From contig JAQTQZ010000003.1 in assembly GCA_028712695.1 (NCBI GenBank), positions 1 to 64,000 of the forward strand: DNA of 64,000 nucleotides, given 5' to 3'. Source of the DNA: Methylovulum sp. (lineage in GTDB: Bacteria > Pseudomonadota > Gammaproteobacteria > Methylococcales > Methylomonadaceae). Made by a program: the position numbers and the translations under genes. The notes under the pieces are model-generated. The model made no database searches. It was not told the origin of the DNA and worked only from the letters and a program-made list of their open reading frames with translations. Positions 35,529-43,710 of this stretch are shown piece by piece (positions within the stretch are counted from its first letter, which is position 1; every line of letters starts with the position of its first letter).

Positions 35529-37277
35529 ATGTCATTTAATAAAGTCCTTGCGGGTTTAGGATTAACTGTGTCACTTATCCAACCAGTACACGCTGGGCTA
35601 CCTAATGGGGTTGCCAGCGGCGACACTTCGCAAACATCGACCGTATTGTGGGCACGCAGCGCATTATCAGGTAATGTCAATTTTCAGGTCAAAGAGGCCG
35701 ATACGGTCGTTTTCGAACAATCTGTGCCCGTCATCAATCCACGCATACCGGCTAAGCTTGCCGTCAATAACCTGAGCGCTGGCAAACTATACTCTTATAG
35801 CGTCACTAGCCCAGACGGCGTAGTCCGTACCGGCTCATTCAAAACAGCCGCCGCCGCAGGTGGCACGCCAGCCGTCCATTTTGGCGTGACCGGCGACTGG
35901 CGCGGTGAACTGGCGCCCTACCCCGCAGTTAAAAACGTCCCGTCAAAAGCCTTGGATTTCTTCGTTAAATTGGGCGACACCATTTATGCCGATGTTTCCA
36001 GTCCGGCAGTCACAGGGCAAGCCAGATCCTTAAAGGATTTTCAGCTTAAACATAAAGAAGTCTATACACGCCATGACGGCCTTAATACGCTTGCCAGGCT
36101 GCAACGCCATGTATCGACTTTTTCAATGATTGATGACCATGAAGTCACTAATGACTTTGCCGGTGGCGCGCCAGCGGCAAGCGATGCACGCTTTGGCGAA
36201 ACGACTGGCCTGATAAACCAAACAGCTTTATACAACAATGGCTTGCAAGCATTTACCCAATACAATGCAATTGCCGACAACCGCTATCCAATCGTTGGTG
36301 ACAATCTGACCGATGGTCGCCCTGACCTTTACCGCGCCCAACGTTATGGCTCAACCGCCGCTGTTTATATGCTGGATGCCCGTTCATTCCGCGATCAAGA
36401 ACTGCCTGGTGTAACAGATATAACCAGCCCAACACAAATCGGCAATTTTGTTGCCCAATCCTTTGATGTCGGCAAAGCGACTACCCGTACTTTGCTGGGC
36501 AAAAAACAATTGGAGCGGCTTAAAGCCGACTTACTCGCCGCGCAAAGCGACCAGGTGATATGGAAGTTTGTGATGGTGCCCGAGCCTATCCAAAACTTAG
36601 GGGTGCTGGCCGCGTCTGACCGGTTTGAAGGTTACGCTTCCGAACGCTCCGAGCTGTTAGGCTTTATAGATGAAAACAGCATTAAAAATGTCGTTTTTGT
36701 CACTGCGGATATCCATGGCACACTCATCAACGACTTAACCTACCAACGCCGTGAAGATGTCATTAAAGCGATACTGGCAACAGGTAACCCATTGGCAGCG
36801 CCGCAGATAAAAACCTCGGCCTTTGAAATCAGCACCGGCTCGGTGGCTTATTCGCCAGGATTTGGCGACAGCATCATCGGCTTGCTTTCGGCTATACCGA
36901 ACGGCGATTTGTTGTTGGCCCAGCTATTCGCTGCGGTCGGCGTCAATAATGTCACGGAATTTAATGCACTGCCCATGGGCGTAAGGAATGCGGCTATGGA
37001 AGGCTTTATTAACTCCCAACTTAGCGCAATGGGTTATACGCCACTTGGGTTAGAGGGCAACGATTTGATTGCAGCCAAATCAATCAAAGGCACTAATGCG
37101 TCGGTCTTTTCTTTTGGCTGGACTCGATTTGATATCCGTCCTGACAACCACGCCTTAAAAATTACAACTTACGGCATAGCACCTTATACCACCCAAGACC
37201 TTAAGAACAACCCTGCCGAAGTTGTCAGCCGCAACCCTGAAATAATCAGCCAATTCCAAATCATCCCTAAGCCTTAA
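35529..37277 (+). CDS. PhoD-like secreted alkaline phosphatase/phosphodiesterase
   Basis: 582 residues with a signal peptide ending VHA (about 22). An N-terminal Fn3-like module (about 25-115) precedes the metallophosphoesterase domain: FGVTGDWRG (about 117), KLGDTIYAD (about 150-158), DDHEVTNDF (about 200-208) and TADIHGTL (about 390-397), which carry the metal-binding Asp, Asn and His residues. Similar proteins release phosphate from phosphodiesters and need calcium and iron. No Pho box is evident upstream. The N-terminus lacks a clear Tat twin-Arg motif, so Sec export is more likely. Confidence 0.85.
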   Translation: MSFNKVLAGLGLTVSLIQPVHAGLPNGVASGDTSQTSTVLWARSALSGNVNFQVKEADTVVFEQSVPVINPRIPAKLAVNNLSAGKLYSYSVTSPDGVVRTGSFKTAAAAGGTPAVHFGVTGDWRGELAPYPAVKNVPSKALDFFVKLGDTIYADVSSPAVTGQARSLKDFQLKHKEVYTRHDGLNTLARLQRHVSTFSMIDDHEVTNDFAGGAPAASDARFGETTGLINQTALYNNGLQAFTQYNAIADNRYPIVGDNLTDGRPDLYRAQRYGSTAAVYMLDARSFRDQELPGVTDITSPTQIGNFVAQSFDVGKATTRTLLGKKQLERLKADLLAAQSDQVIWKFVMVPEPIQNLGVLAASDRFEGYASERSELLGFIDENSIKNVVFVTADIHGTLINDLTYQRREDVIKAILATGNPLAAPQIKTSAFEISTGSVAYSPGFGDSIIGLLSAIPNGDLLLAQLFAAVGVNNVTEFNALPMGVRNAAMEGFINSQLSAMGYTPLGLEGNDLIAAKSIKGTNASVFSFGWTRFDIRPDNHALKITTYGIAPYTTQDLKNNPAEVVSRNPEIISQFQIIPKP

Positions 37278-37289
37278 ACCGCTGTCATC

Positions 37290-37316
37290 TGCCGGAAATC
37301 TTGCTGGTTTCCGGCA
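37290..37316 (+). terminator. Hairpin after the phoD-like gene
   Basis: TGCCGGAAA (37290-37298) pairs perfectly with TTTCCGGCA (37308-37316) over a 9-base loop, followed by CTTCAACCCCC. Weak T tract. Confidence 0.5.
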
Positions 37317-37472
37317 CTTCAACCCCCTTCCTGCTTTTGGATTAATGATAAGTGGATCACTAATCCGAAAATTTATTACTAAAATAATTTTGCCGTGCTT
37401 TCCTATACCCTACAGGTTATGGCAAAATCACCAGCATTCCGCTTAATTTTTATTACCCCCTAATTTAAGAAT

Positions 37473-37862
37473 ATGACTTCTTTAAACCAAAACCGACGTC
37501 GACACGCCCGTATATCCATTAACGCTGATTATCAACTTATTCTGGATGGCCAAGAATATACAGGAAAAGTTGATAACATCAGTTTAAGCGGGGCTTTTTT
37601 GATGATGCCAAACCATAAATTAACCGCATCAGACATCCAGCGCATTGCTGATCTACGGATTACAATCAACGATGAAAATGTACAGCTTAAATGTGAAATT
37701 GTTTATGTTGAACCTTCTGAACAGAGCGTATTCCCTGCGGGAATTGGTGTGGCCTTCTGTCATGATGAAGACACCGCAACATCCATTTGGAATTTAGCCA
37801 TTGCTCAAGACATGGTTCAAAAAGACCTTTTTCAGATACCTGATAAGCCATCAGACAATTGA
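37473..37862 (+). CDS. PilZ-domain c-di-GMP receptor
   Basis: 129 residues, one PilZ domain alone. The c-di-GMP-binding residues are present as RRRHAR (8-13) and DNISLSG (34-40). Without further domains it probably acts by binding another protein. The EAL-CBS-GGDEF protein at 2682-4526 is a candidate for the same signalling network but is far away. A perfect hairpin follows the stop. Confidence 0.9.
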   Translation: MTSLNQNRRRHARISINADYQLILDGQEYTGKVDNISLSGAFLMMPNHKLTASDIQRIADLRITINDENVQLKCEIVYVEPSEQSVFPAGIGVAFCHDEDTATSIWNLAIAQDMVQKDLFQIPDKPSDN

Positions 37863-37877
37863 GCCAAGCTTGGGAAA

Positions 37878-37903
37878 AGCACGTTTTAGTTGTAAAACGT
37901 GCT
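37878..37903 (+). terminator. Perfect hairpin after the PilZ gene
   Basis: AGCACGTTTTA (37878-37888) pairs perfectly with TAAAACGTGCT (37893-37903) around the tetraloop GTTG. AT-rich sequence follows but no long T run. Its arm is related to the motif repeated in other gaps of this window. Confidence 0.55.
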
Positions 37904-38073
37904 CTTAATAATTGATGCGCAGTTATTCCACCCCGTATTGCTTAATCAAACTATTTGCGCCCAAACTGACCAAGTATCGCACCAATCAATTATTAGGGGT
38001 CTCCCAACAAACCGGTTTTAACCCAACCACTGCCATGAAGTGTCAATGTGCCATTGTAAAGCGGTCATTAACA

Positions 38074-38679
38074 TCATTGTTCGAAGCCATTACCCCATCG
38101 CCCAGAAAAAAACTGCTGGCTTAATTCTACGCGGGCCCGAGCGGCTAGCTCAGCCTCTTTAAAAGCATCGTCAAGCAAGCTGGCATCGCCTTGATAGCCA
38201 ACCGCCATCATCGCCAGCGGCGTACACTCCGCTGGAAGATGGAAAACCTCACGGGCTTTTTCGGCATCAAAACCACCCATCTGATGCACTACCAAACCCA
38301 ACGCAACTGCTTGCAAGCATAAGCTGACGCTAGCCGCTCCGGTATCATACATAGCATGGCGGTTAGGCTTACCGTTATGGTTAAAATTGCTCATCGCAGT
38401 GGCAAGAATTAACACCGGCGCGTTTTTAGCCCATAGCTGGTTTTTTTCTGCCAAGGTTGTAAATGCGTTTTGCCAGCCAGTTTTATCAGTGGCTTTATTG
38501 CACACCACATACCGCCAAGGTTGGTCATTAAAACACGAAGGTGCCCAGCGGGCGGCTTCCAGCAAGGCGATTAAATCGTCATGGGACACCATCCGGTCTG
38601 GGTCGAATGCTCTGGGGCTCCAGCGCGTCTGCATCAGTTCATGGATTTTTACACGGGTTTTAGCTAATTTTTGTTGCAT
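38074..38679 (-). CDS. Nitroreductase-family FMN protein
   Basis: 201 residues. HELMQTRWSPRAFDPDRMV (14-32) and ARWAPSCFNDQPWRYVV (42-58) are the FMN-binding N-terminus of the nitroreductase fold; a C-terminal PLAMMAVGYQGD segment is also typical. Likely NAD(P)H-dependent reduction of quinones, nitro or halogenated compounds. It lies 35 bases after the pirin gene, forming DoxX-pirin-nitroreductase under a divergent LysR regulator. Confidence 0.88.
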   Translation of the reverse strand: MQQKLAKTRVKIHELMQTRWSPRAFDPDRMVSHDDLIALLEAARWAPSCFNDQPWRYVVCNKATDKTGWQNAFTTLAEKNQLWAKNAPVLILATAMSNFNHNGKPNRHAMYDTGAASVSLCLQAVALGLVVHQMGGFDAEKAREVFHLPAECTPLAMMAVGYQGDASLLDDAFKEAELAARARVELSQQFFSGRWGNGFEQ

Positions 38680-38714
38680 GATATTTCCCTCGGATTGGAT
38701 GGATATAAAATCAG

Positions 38715-39575
38715 TTACAGCGTCAACACGCCATCACGGTAATCACGGAATGCTTGGTCAATTTCTTCTTGCGTATTCATCACAAACGGCCCTGATTGCA
38801 CAACGGGTTCGTGCAGGGGCATGGCTGCGAGCACTAAAAACCGCGCTACCTGATCCTGTGCTGACAACAGCAAGCTATCGCCATCAATTAATTGCCCCAG
38901 TTGTCCGGCTTGTAAGCGTTTATCCGCTCCACCGACAGCCAACTCGCCTTGGTAAACGTAAACCAGAGCAGTCTTTTCAGACCCTATCGGCAGATCCAGC
39001 GCTTGCTGCGGGCTTAGGCTTATATCAAAATACGTAGGCTGTGTGGTGACGCCTGCCACAACACCGGTAACCGTCCCCGACTCGCCTGTATACGAGCCGG
39101 CAATCACTTTGATATACCCACCTTCTGCCAGCGACACCTGCGGAATACTTGCAGCGGCAAAATCCTGGTAATGCGGCGGTTTCATCTTTTCTTTGGCGGG
39201 CAGGTTCAGCCATAGCTGAAAACCATGCAACAGGCCGTTTGCCTGTTCGGGCATTTCCGAATGGATGATGCCATGTGCGGCGGTCATCCACTGGACATCG
39301 CCAGCGCGCAGATGCCCTTCGTTACCCAAATGATCACGGTGCAACATCGCACCTTCCAGCATATAGGTGACGGTTTCGAAACCCCGATGCGGATGTTCGG
39401 GAAAACCGCCTATATAGTCCGCCGCATCATACGAGGCAAATTCATCCAGCAAAATGAAAGGATCGAACGTGCTTTTATACTGCGGACTGATGATACGTTT
39501 TAGTTTTACACAGGCACCATCCGAGGTATTTTGCCCCGTGATGACCGTTGCCAATTGGCGTGCTTTTCTAGTCAT
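38715..39575 (-). CDS. Pirin-family protein
   Basis: 286 residues, bicupin. Metal ligands are visible in the N-terminal cupin: HPHRGFETVTYMLEGAMLHRDHLG and SEMPEQ with the EHPHRG motif. Bacterial pirins such as YhhW act as quercetinases or interact with dehydrogenases. I start at the second of two close ATGs because GGGGAG lies 8 bases before it; this makes an 8-base overlap with doxX. A longer frame to 39638 runs into doxX. Confidence 0.87.
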   Translation of the reverse strand: MTRKARQLATVITGQNTSDGACVKLKRIISPQYKSTFDPFILLDEFASYDAADYIGGFPEHPHRGFETVTYMLEGAMLHRDHLGNEGHLRAGDVQWMTAAHGIIHSEMPEQANGLLHGFQLWLNLPAKEKMKPPHYQDFAAASIPQVSLAEGGYIKVIAGSYTGESGTVTGVVAGVTTQPTYFDISLSPQQALDLPIGSEKTALVYVYQGELAVGGADKRLQAGQLGQLIDGDSLLLSAQDQVARFLVLAAMPLHEPVVQSGPFVMNTQEEIDQAFRDYRDGVLTL

Positions 39576-40032
39576 GATCATTGCTCCCCAATAAGTTAAC
39601 ATCCAGTAGATAGCGATCCAGTGCGTAACGGCCACCACCCATTATCGTCAAGGCAAGCGTTGCAGACAACAATGCCAGTGCGTATTCAATACCGTGCTTG
39701 TCCAGAAAAAATCCATTGCCACTGTGCACCCAAAACAAAGCGACCGCCATGGTCAGCGCACTAATAGTGGCTGCAATGCGGGTAAACAAGCCCAGCATCA
39801 ACGCAACACCACCAAAAAATTCTGCACCGCCCGCCAACAATGCCATCAAAAATCCCGGTGCCAAACCTACGGATGCCATCCATTGCCCCGTACCTTCCAG
39901 ACCATAACCGCCAAACCAAGCGAATAATTTTTGGCTGCCGTGCGCAGCCAAAATTAACCCAATGGGAATCCGCAATACCATTGCGGCTAAGCCCTCATCA
40001 GAAACCAGTATTTTGTTGATAAAATTTTTCAT
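39568..40032 (-). CDS. DoxX-family membrane protein
   Basis: 154 residues, four membrane helices (about 16-36, 53-75, 82-104, 112-135). LILAAHGSQKLFAWFGGYGLEGTGQWM is the DoxX signature. DoxX proteins are often linked to redox or detoxification enzymes; in this operon with a pirin and a nitroreductase a quinone or electrophile response fits. First gene, divergent from LysR. Confidence 0.88.
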   Translation of the reverse strand: MKNFINKILVSDEGLAAMVLRIPIGLILAAHGSQKLFAWFGGYGLEGTGQWMASVGLAPGFLMALLAGGAEFFGGVALMLGLFTRIAATISALTMAVALFWVHSGNGFFLDKHGIEYALALLSATLALTIMGGGRYALDRYLLDVNLLGSNDHD

Positions 40033-40172
40033 AATAACCCCTTGATATACAGATAGAATTAAAGTTCAGGTTCATTATAAGATGTGCTGGAATAATAAAA
40101 AGCGAAGCATTTTGCCCGATTAGATCAGAATATTTGAACAATACTCAATAACCATACCCAAGGGGCACCCAC

Positions 40173-41078
40173 ATGAAATACCCGATCACCCTGGATGCGC
40201 TCGAAGTGCTTGACGCCATTGCCAAAAAAGGCAGTTTTGCGGCGGCAGCCAATGACCTGTACCGCGTTCCATCGGCTATTTCTTACACCATACAAAAACT
40301 GGAACAAGATATGGACGTGGTCTTATTCCGCAAAGAAGGCAGAAAATCGGTCTTAACCGAAGCCGGAAAAGTATTGCTGGAACAGGGCCGGGCAATTCTG
40401 GACGCCACGCAACGATTGGCCATTGCCACCAAAACCACCCACAACGGCTGGGAACCCGTATTCAATATCGCCATCGATTCGATTTTAAGTTTTGACTTCA
40501 TCTATCCGCTAATCGCCCAGTTTTACGAAGTGCAACCGGATATAGAAATCAATATTTATGAAGAAGTGCTGGGCGGCACCTTGGATGCCATTATCAGCGG
40601 CAGAGCCGATTTAGTGATCGGCGCAGGGGATGGACTAGCCGTCGGTCATGACATCAACTACCATAAAATCGGCCAGATTGAATGGCTGTTCGCGGTGGCT
40701 CCGGATCATGAATTGACCAAAGCCCCGCTGCCGTTAGCGCAAACCCTTATTGAACAGCAGCGTTTTGTCGTGGCAAGGGATTCATCCAGAACCCGGGCTC
40801 CCCTGAGCAGGCGAGTTTTCAGCAAACGCCCCGTGTTAAGCGTGCCATCGCTAGCCGCAAAAATACAAGCGCAATGCGCAGGCCTAGGCGTAGGCTTCCT
40901 ACCTGCCCATCAGATTCAAGACCAGCTAGGACGCGGTTTGTTAATCGCCCTGCCAGTAGCCGAGAGCCTTCCGATAGACACCCTTAACATGGCGTGGAAA
41001 GCCAGCAATAAAGGCAAAGTCCTTGGCTGGTTTATAGAACAGCTTGATAAGCATGTGTTCAATAGCGCTGCAACATAA
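40173..41078 (+). CDS. LysR-family transcriptional regulator
   Basis: 301 residues. N-terminal winged helix-turn-helix (6-65, GSFAAAANDLYRVPSAISYTIQKLE) and a periplasmic-binding-like effector domain (about 93-295). Divergent from doxX over a 140-base gap, so it probably controls the doxX-pirin-nitroreductase operon and itself. I find no convincing T-N11-A palindrome in the gap. The effector is unknown. Confidence 0.93.
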   Translation: MKYPITLDALEVLDAIAKKGSFAAAANDLYRVPSAISYTIQKLEQDMDVVLFRKEGRKSVLTEAGKVLLEQGRAILDATQRLAIATKTTHNGWEPVFNIAIDSILSFDFIYPLIAQFYEVQPDIEINIYEEVLGGTLDAIISGRADLVIGAGDGLAVGHDINYHKIGQIEWLFAVAPDHELTKAPLPLAQTLIEQQRFVVARDSSRTRAPLSRRVFSKRPVLSVPSLAAKIQAQCAGLGVGFLPAHQIQDQLGRGLLIALPVAESLPIDTLNMAWKASNKGKVLGWFIEQLDKHVFNSAAT

Positions 41079-41504
41079 GAAAGCCAGTTGCCCTACCTCT
41101 GTTCATAGCCCCCCTTGTGGGGGCATCCTTGCAGTCGTTGCACCCGAACCGCCCGCGACGCTTTTAAAACACGTTCTTAATGAATCGCCTTGCTGGGCGC
41201 ACCGCGTCGGCGAATGGCAATATGGCAATACGGACGGGGCCGGCCCATTACGTCAAAAAGCACTGACGCCCTGCCAAAAGCATTTTCAGGCTGGGGTTGG
41301 ACAGCAAGCCAGGTCTTATTTAATTTGGTGCATGGCTTTGGGAAGGCAATTGAGGCTTTATTTCCCTTCCTTCGCGGGGAGAAGGCAGCACGTTTTTAAC
41401 TGATTTTTGTCATGTGCAGAGCTCCGTTGCACACCTTGTGGCTTGTTGAATAGGTGTTCATGGTTCGACAAGCTCACCATGAACGGCTTAAGCCAATATC
41501 ACCA
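41079..41504. other. Non-coding gap with repeats
   Basis: 426 bases without a credible gene. It holds a copy of the CTTTTAAAACACGTTCTTAA motif (41161-41180), a CCCCCCTTGTGGGGGC run near 41110 able to form a small hairpin, and a palindromic repeat listed separately. Confidence 0.6.
41456..41484. repeat. Palindromic repeat of the GTTCATGGTTCGACAAGCTC type
   Basis: GTTCATGGT (41456-41464) and ACCATGAAC (41476-41484) are perfect 9-base arms around TCGACAAGCTC. I recall near-identical palindromes scattered through many bacterial genomes as REP-like elements; only one copy is in this window, just after the end of the sugar dehydrogenase gene. Confidence 0.6.
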
Positions 41505-42629
41505 TCAAGGCTTACCCTGATAAGTCACTTTATAAATGACGCCCAGCTTGTCATCACTAATCAACAAACTGCCGTCCGGCATTGCCAAAATATCGACCGG
41601 ACGGCCCAGCACATCACCTTCTTTGGTTAACCAACCGCTAATAAAGTCTTCTTCGGCTATGGGTTGCCCTGCGGCATTAAATTTGATTAGGACGACACGA
41701 TAGCCTTGTGGTTCGGTGCGGTTCCATGAGCCATGCTGGGCAACAAACAATTGGTTTTTATAGTCTGCAGGAAATTGGTTGCCTTGATAAAAGCGCATGC
41801 CTAATGGCGCGATATGGGCCTTGTATTGCCAGACGGGAGCTTTGAATTGGCTGCATTTTTTGTCGGCGGCAAATTCAGGGTCTGGGGTGTCGCCGCCGTG
41901 GCAATAAGGGTAGCCAAAGTGTTCACCGTTAGCTGACCATTGGTTCAACTCATCGGCCGGTTGATCGTCGCCTAAGTAGTCGCGGCCATTGTCATTAAAA
42001 AATAACGCATTCGTGCTAGGTTGCCAGTCAAAGCCCACGGTGTTTCTAATGCCACGGGCGAGGATTTCCATGTCGCTGCCATCGGGGTTTAAGCGCACTA
42101 GCGAGGTGTAAATGTCCTGCTCAGGATTGCAGATATTGCAGGGCGCACCGACTGCCGTGTACAGTTTGCCGTCAGGGCCAAAACGTAGGTATTTCCAGCC
42201 ATGATGCTTGTCGGATGGGAATTTGTCGTAAACTACAACGGGGGTAGGTGGTTTGTCTAAATGTTCGGTGATTGCGTCGAACCGCAAAATACGGTTGATA
42301 GCGGCGACATATAGCGCACCATTTTTATAAGCAACGCCGTTGGGCATGGAGAGGCCACTGGCGATAAGTTGGTGCGGTTCGGCAATGCCGTCATTGTCAA
42401 TGTCGCGCACCGCATAGACCTTGCCTTCCTTTCCCGTGCCAATAAAAACCACACCGTTATCGCCTAGCGCCAAACTACGGGCATTAGGGAGGTCATCCGC
42501 ATAAACGGACACCATAAAGCCCGCCGGGACATGCAGTTGTTTGATAACTTCTGTGTGGGTATTTAAGGCACAAGCGGTGTGTGCTGTTAATAGAAATAAG
42601 GGTGCTAGGGTGGCTTTTAATAACTTCAT
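41505..42629 (-). CDS. PQQ-dependent sugar dehydrogenase (glucose/sorbosone type)
   Basis: 374 residues with a signal peptide ending ACA (about 20-22). A six-bladed beta-propeller: PAGFMVSVYADDLPNARSLALGDNGVVFIGT at the start and HHGWKYLRFGPDGKLYTAVGAPCNIC with the catalytic His region. It should oxidise aldoses in the periplasm using PQQ, which many methylotrophs make for methanol dehydrogenase. No PQQ synthesis genes are in the window. An L-sorbosone dehydrogenase name is equally possible. Confidence 0.85.
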   Translation of the reverse strand: MKLLKATLAPLFLLTAHTACALNTHTEVIKQLHVPAGFMVSVYADDLPNARSLALGDNGVVFIGTGKEGKVYAVRDIDNDGIAEPHQLIASGLSMPNGVAYKNGALYVAAINRILRFDAITEHLDKPPTPVVVYDKFPSDKHHGWKYLRFGPDGKLYTAVGAPCNICNPEQDIYTSLVRLNPDGSDMEILARGIRNTVGFDWQPSTNALFFNDNGRDYLGDDQPADELNQWSANGEHFGYPYCHGGDTPDPEFAADKKCSQFKAPVWQYKAHIAPLGMRFYQGNQFPADYKNQLFVAQHGSWNRTEPQGYRVVLIKFNAAGQPIAEEDFISGWLTKEGDVLGRPVDILAMPDGSLLISDDKLGVIYKVTYQGKP

Positions 42630-42745
42630 GACAATAACCTCCGTTAATAAACTTTAAACTATATTATCACTCTGATGATGATTGAATTGGTTTATTCAAT
42701 CCCCATGACAGGGTTTATTCGACAACTTAATTTAAGGCTTTTACC

Positions 42746-43621
42746 ATGATGCGTATATTTCTTTTTTTGGCAACCAATGTCGCGATAATGGTTGTCATCA
42801 CGATTGTTTTTAGTTTGTTAGGATTAAGGGGGACTTTAGATGCCCAAGGTATCAATCTTGATCTTAATTCATTATTAATAATATCTGCTGTTATTGGCAT
42901 AACCGGTTCGTTTATGTCGTTGGTAATGTCCAAGTGGTCAGCCAAACAGGCGATGGGTGTCCAGGTTATCATCCAACCACAGAACCAAACCGAACGCTGG
43001 TTGCTTGATGTCGTCACTAGGCAAGCGCAACAAGCGGGTATCGGTATGCCGGAAGTAGGTGTTTTTGACACGCCGGATGCTAATGCGTTTGCTACCGGCA
43101 TGAACAGGAATAATGCCTTGGTTGCGGTCAGCACCGGTTTGCTGCAAAGCATGAACGCGGATGAAGTGGAAGCCGTGGTCGGCCATGAAATTACCCATGT
43201 GGCCAATGGCGATATGGTGACCATGGCGTTGATGCAAGGTGTGATCAACACGTTTGTGTACTTTTTTGCAACCGTTATCGGTTATGTTGTAGACCGTGCG
43301 ATATTCAAAACTGAACGTGGTTATGGGCCGGCTTATTACATCACCCAGATGCTTGCCCAGATTGCGCTAGGGATTCTTGCCAGTTTACTGGTCATGTGGT
43401 TTTCCCGCCGTCGGGAATTCAGGGCGGATGCCGGTGGTGCGAAATTGGCGGGCAGGGAGAAAATGATTGCCGCCTTACGGGCGTTACAACGGGCACATGA
43501 CGCGCCAGAATTGCCCGGACAGTTGGCGGCGTTCGGCATTAACGGTGGCAGCGTAAGCAAATTGTTTATGAGCCATCCTCCGTTGGCAGAACGCATTGCC
43601 GCATTAGAAAATAATCGTTGA
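42746..43621 (+). CDS. htpX: Zinc metalloprotease HtpX
   Basis: 291 residues. Two N-terminal helices (about 4-26, 43-63), the zinc motif HEITH (147-151) with the third ligand Glu in RREFRADAGGAKL, and two further helices in between. It degrades misfolded inner-membrane proteins with FtsH. Normal family length. A perfect hairpin follows. Confidence 0.96.
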   Translation: MMRIFLFLATNVAIMVVITIVFSLLGLRGTLDAQGINLDLNSLLIISAVIGITGSFMSLVMSKWSAKQAMGVQVIIQPQNQTERWLLDVVTRQAQQAGIGMPEVGVFDTPDANAFATGMNRNNALVAVSTGLLQSMNADEVEAVVGHEITHVANGDMVTMALMQGVINTFVYFFATVIGYVVDRAIFKTERGYGPAYYITQMLAQIALGILASLLVMWFSRRREFRADAGGAKLAGREKMIAALRALQRAHDAPELPGQLAAFGINGGSVSKLFMSHPPLAERIAALENNR

Positions 43622-43635
43622 TTTACTTGATTGTT

Positions 43636-43659
43636 GCCGGACAGCACGCGCTGTCCGGC
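43636..43659 (+). terminator. Hairpin after htpX
   Basis: GCCGGACAGC (43636-43645) pairs perfectly with GCTGTCCGGC (43650-43659) around ACGC. Followed by TTACGTTATT, a weak T tract. Confidence 0.6.
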
Positions 43660-43710
43660 TTACGTTATTAATGTTAAACTGGGCGCTTTTTAAACGATCC
43701 TTAAAACGCC

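Noticed and set aside
37912-38124. 70-codon frame between the PilZ and nitroreductase genes
   Set aside because: No ribosome site, no family, and its end overlaps the nitroreductase gene on the other strand.
41044-41403. 119-codon open frame after the LysR gene
   Set aside because: It begins inside the LysR gene, runs through the repeat-bearing gap and shows no protein-like pattern.
42727-43251. 174-codon frame antisense to htpX
   Set aside because: htpX carries HEITH and helices in the right places; the opposite frame is incidental.
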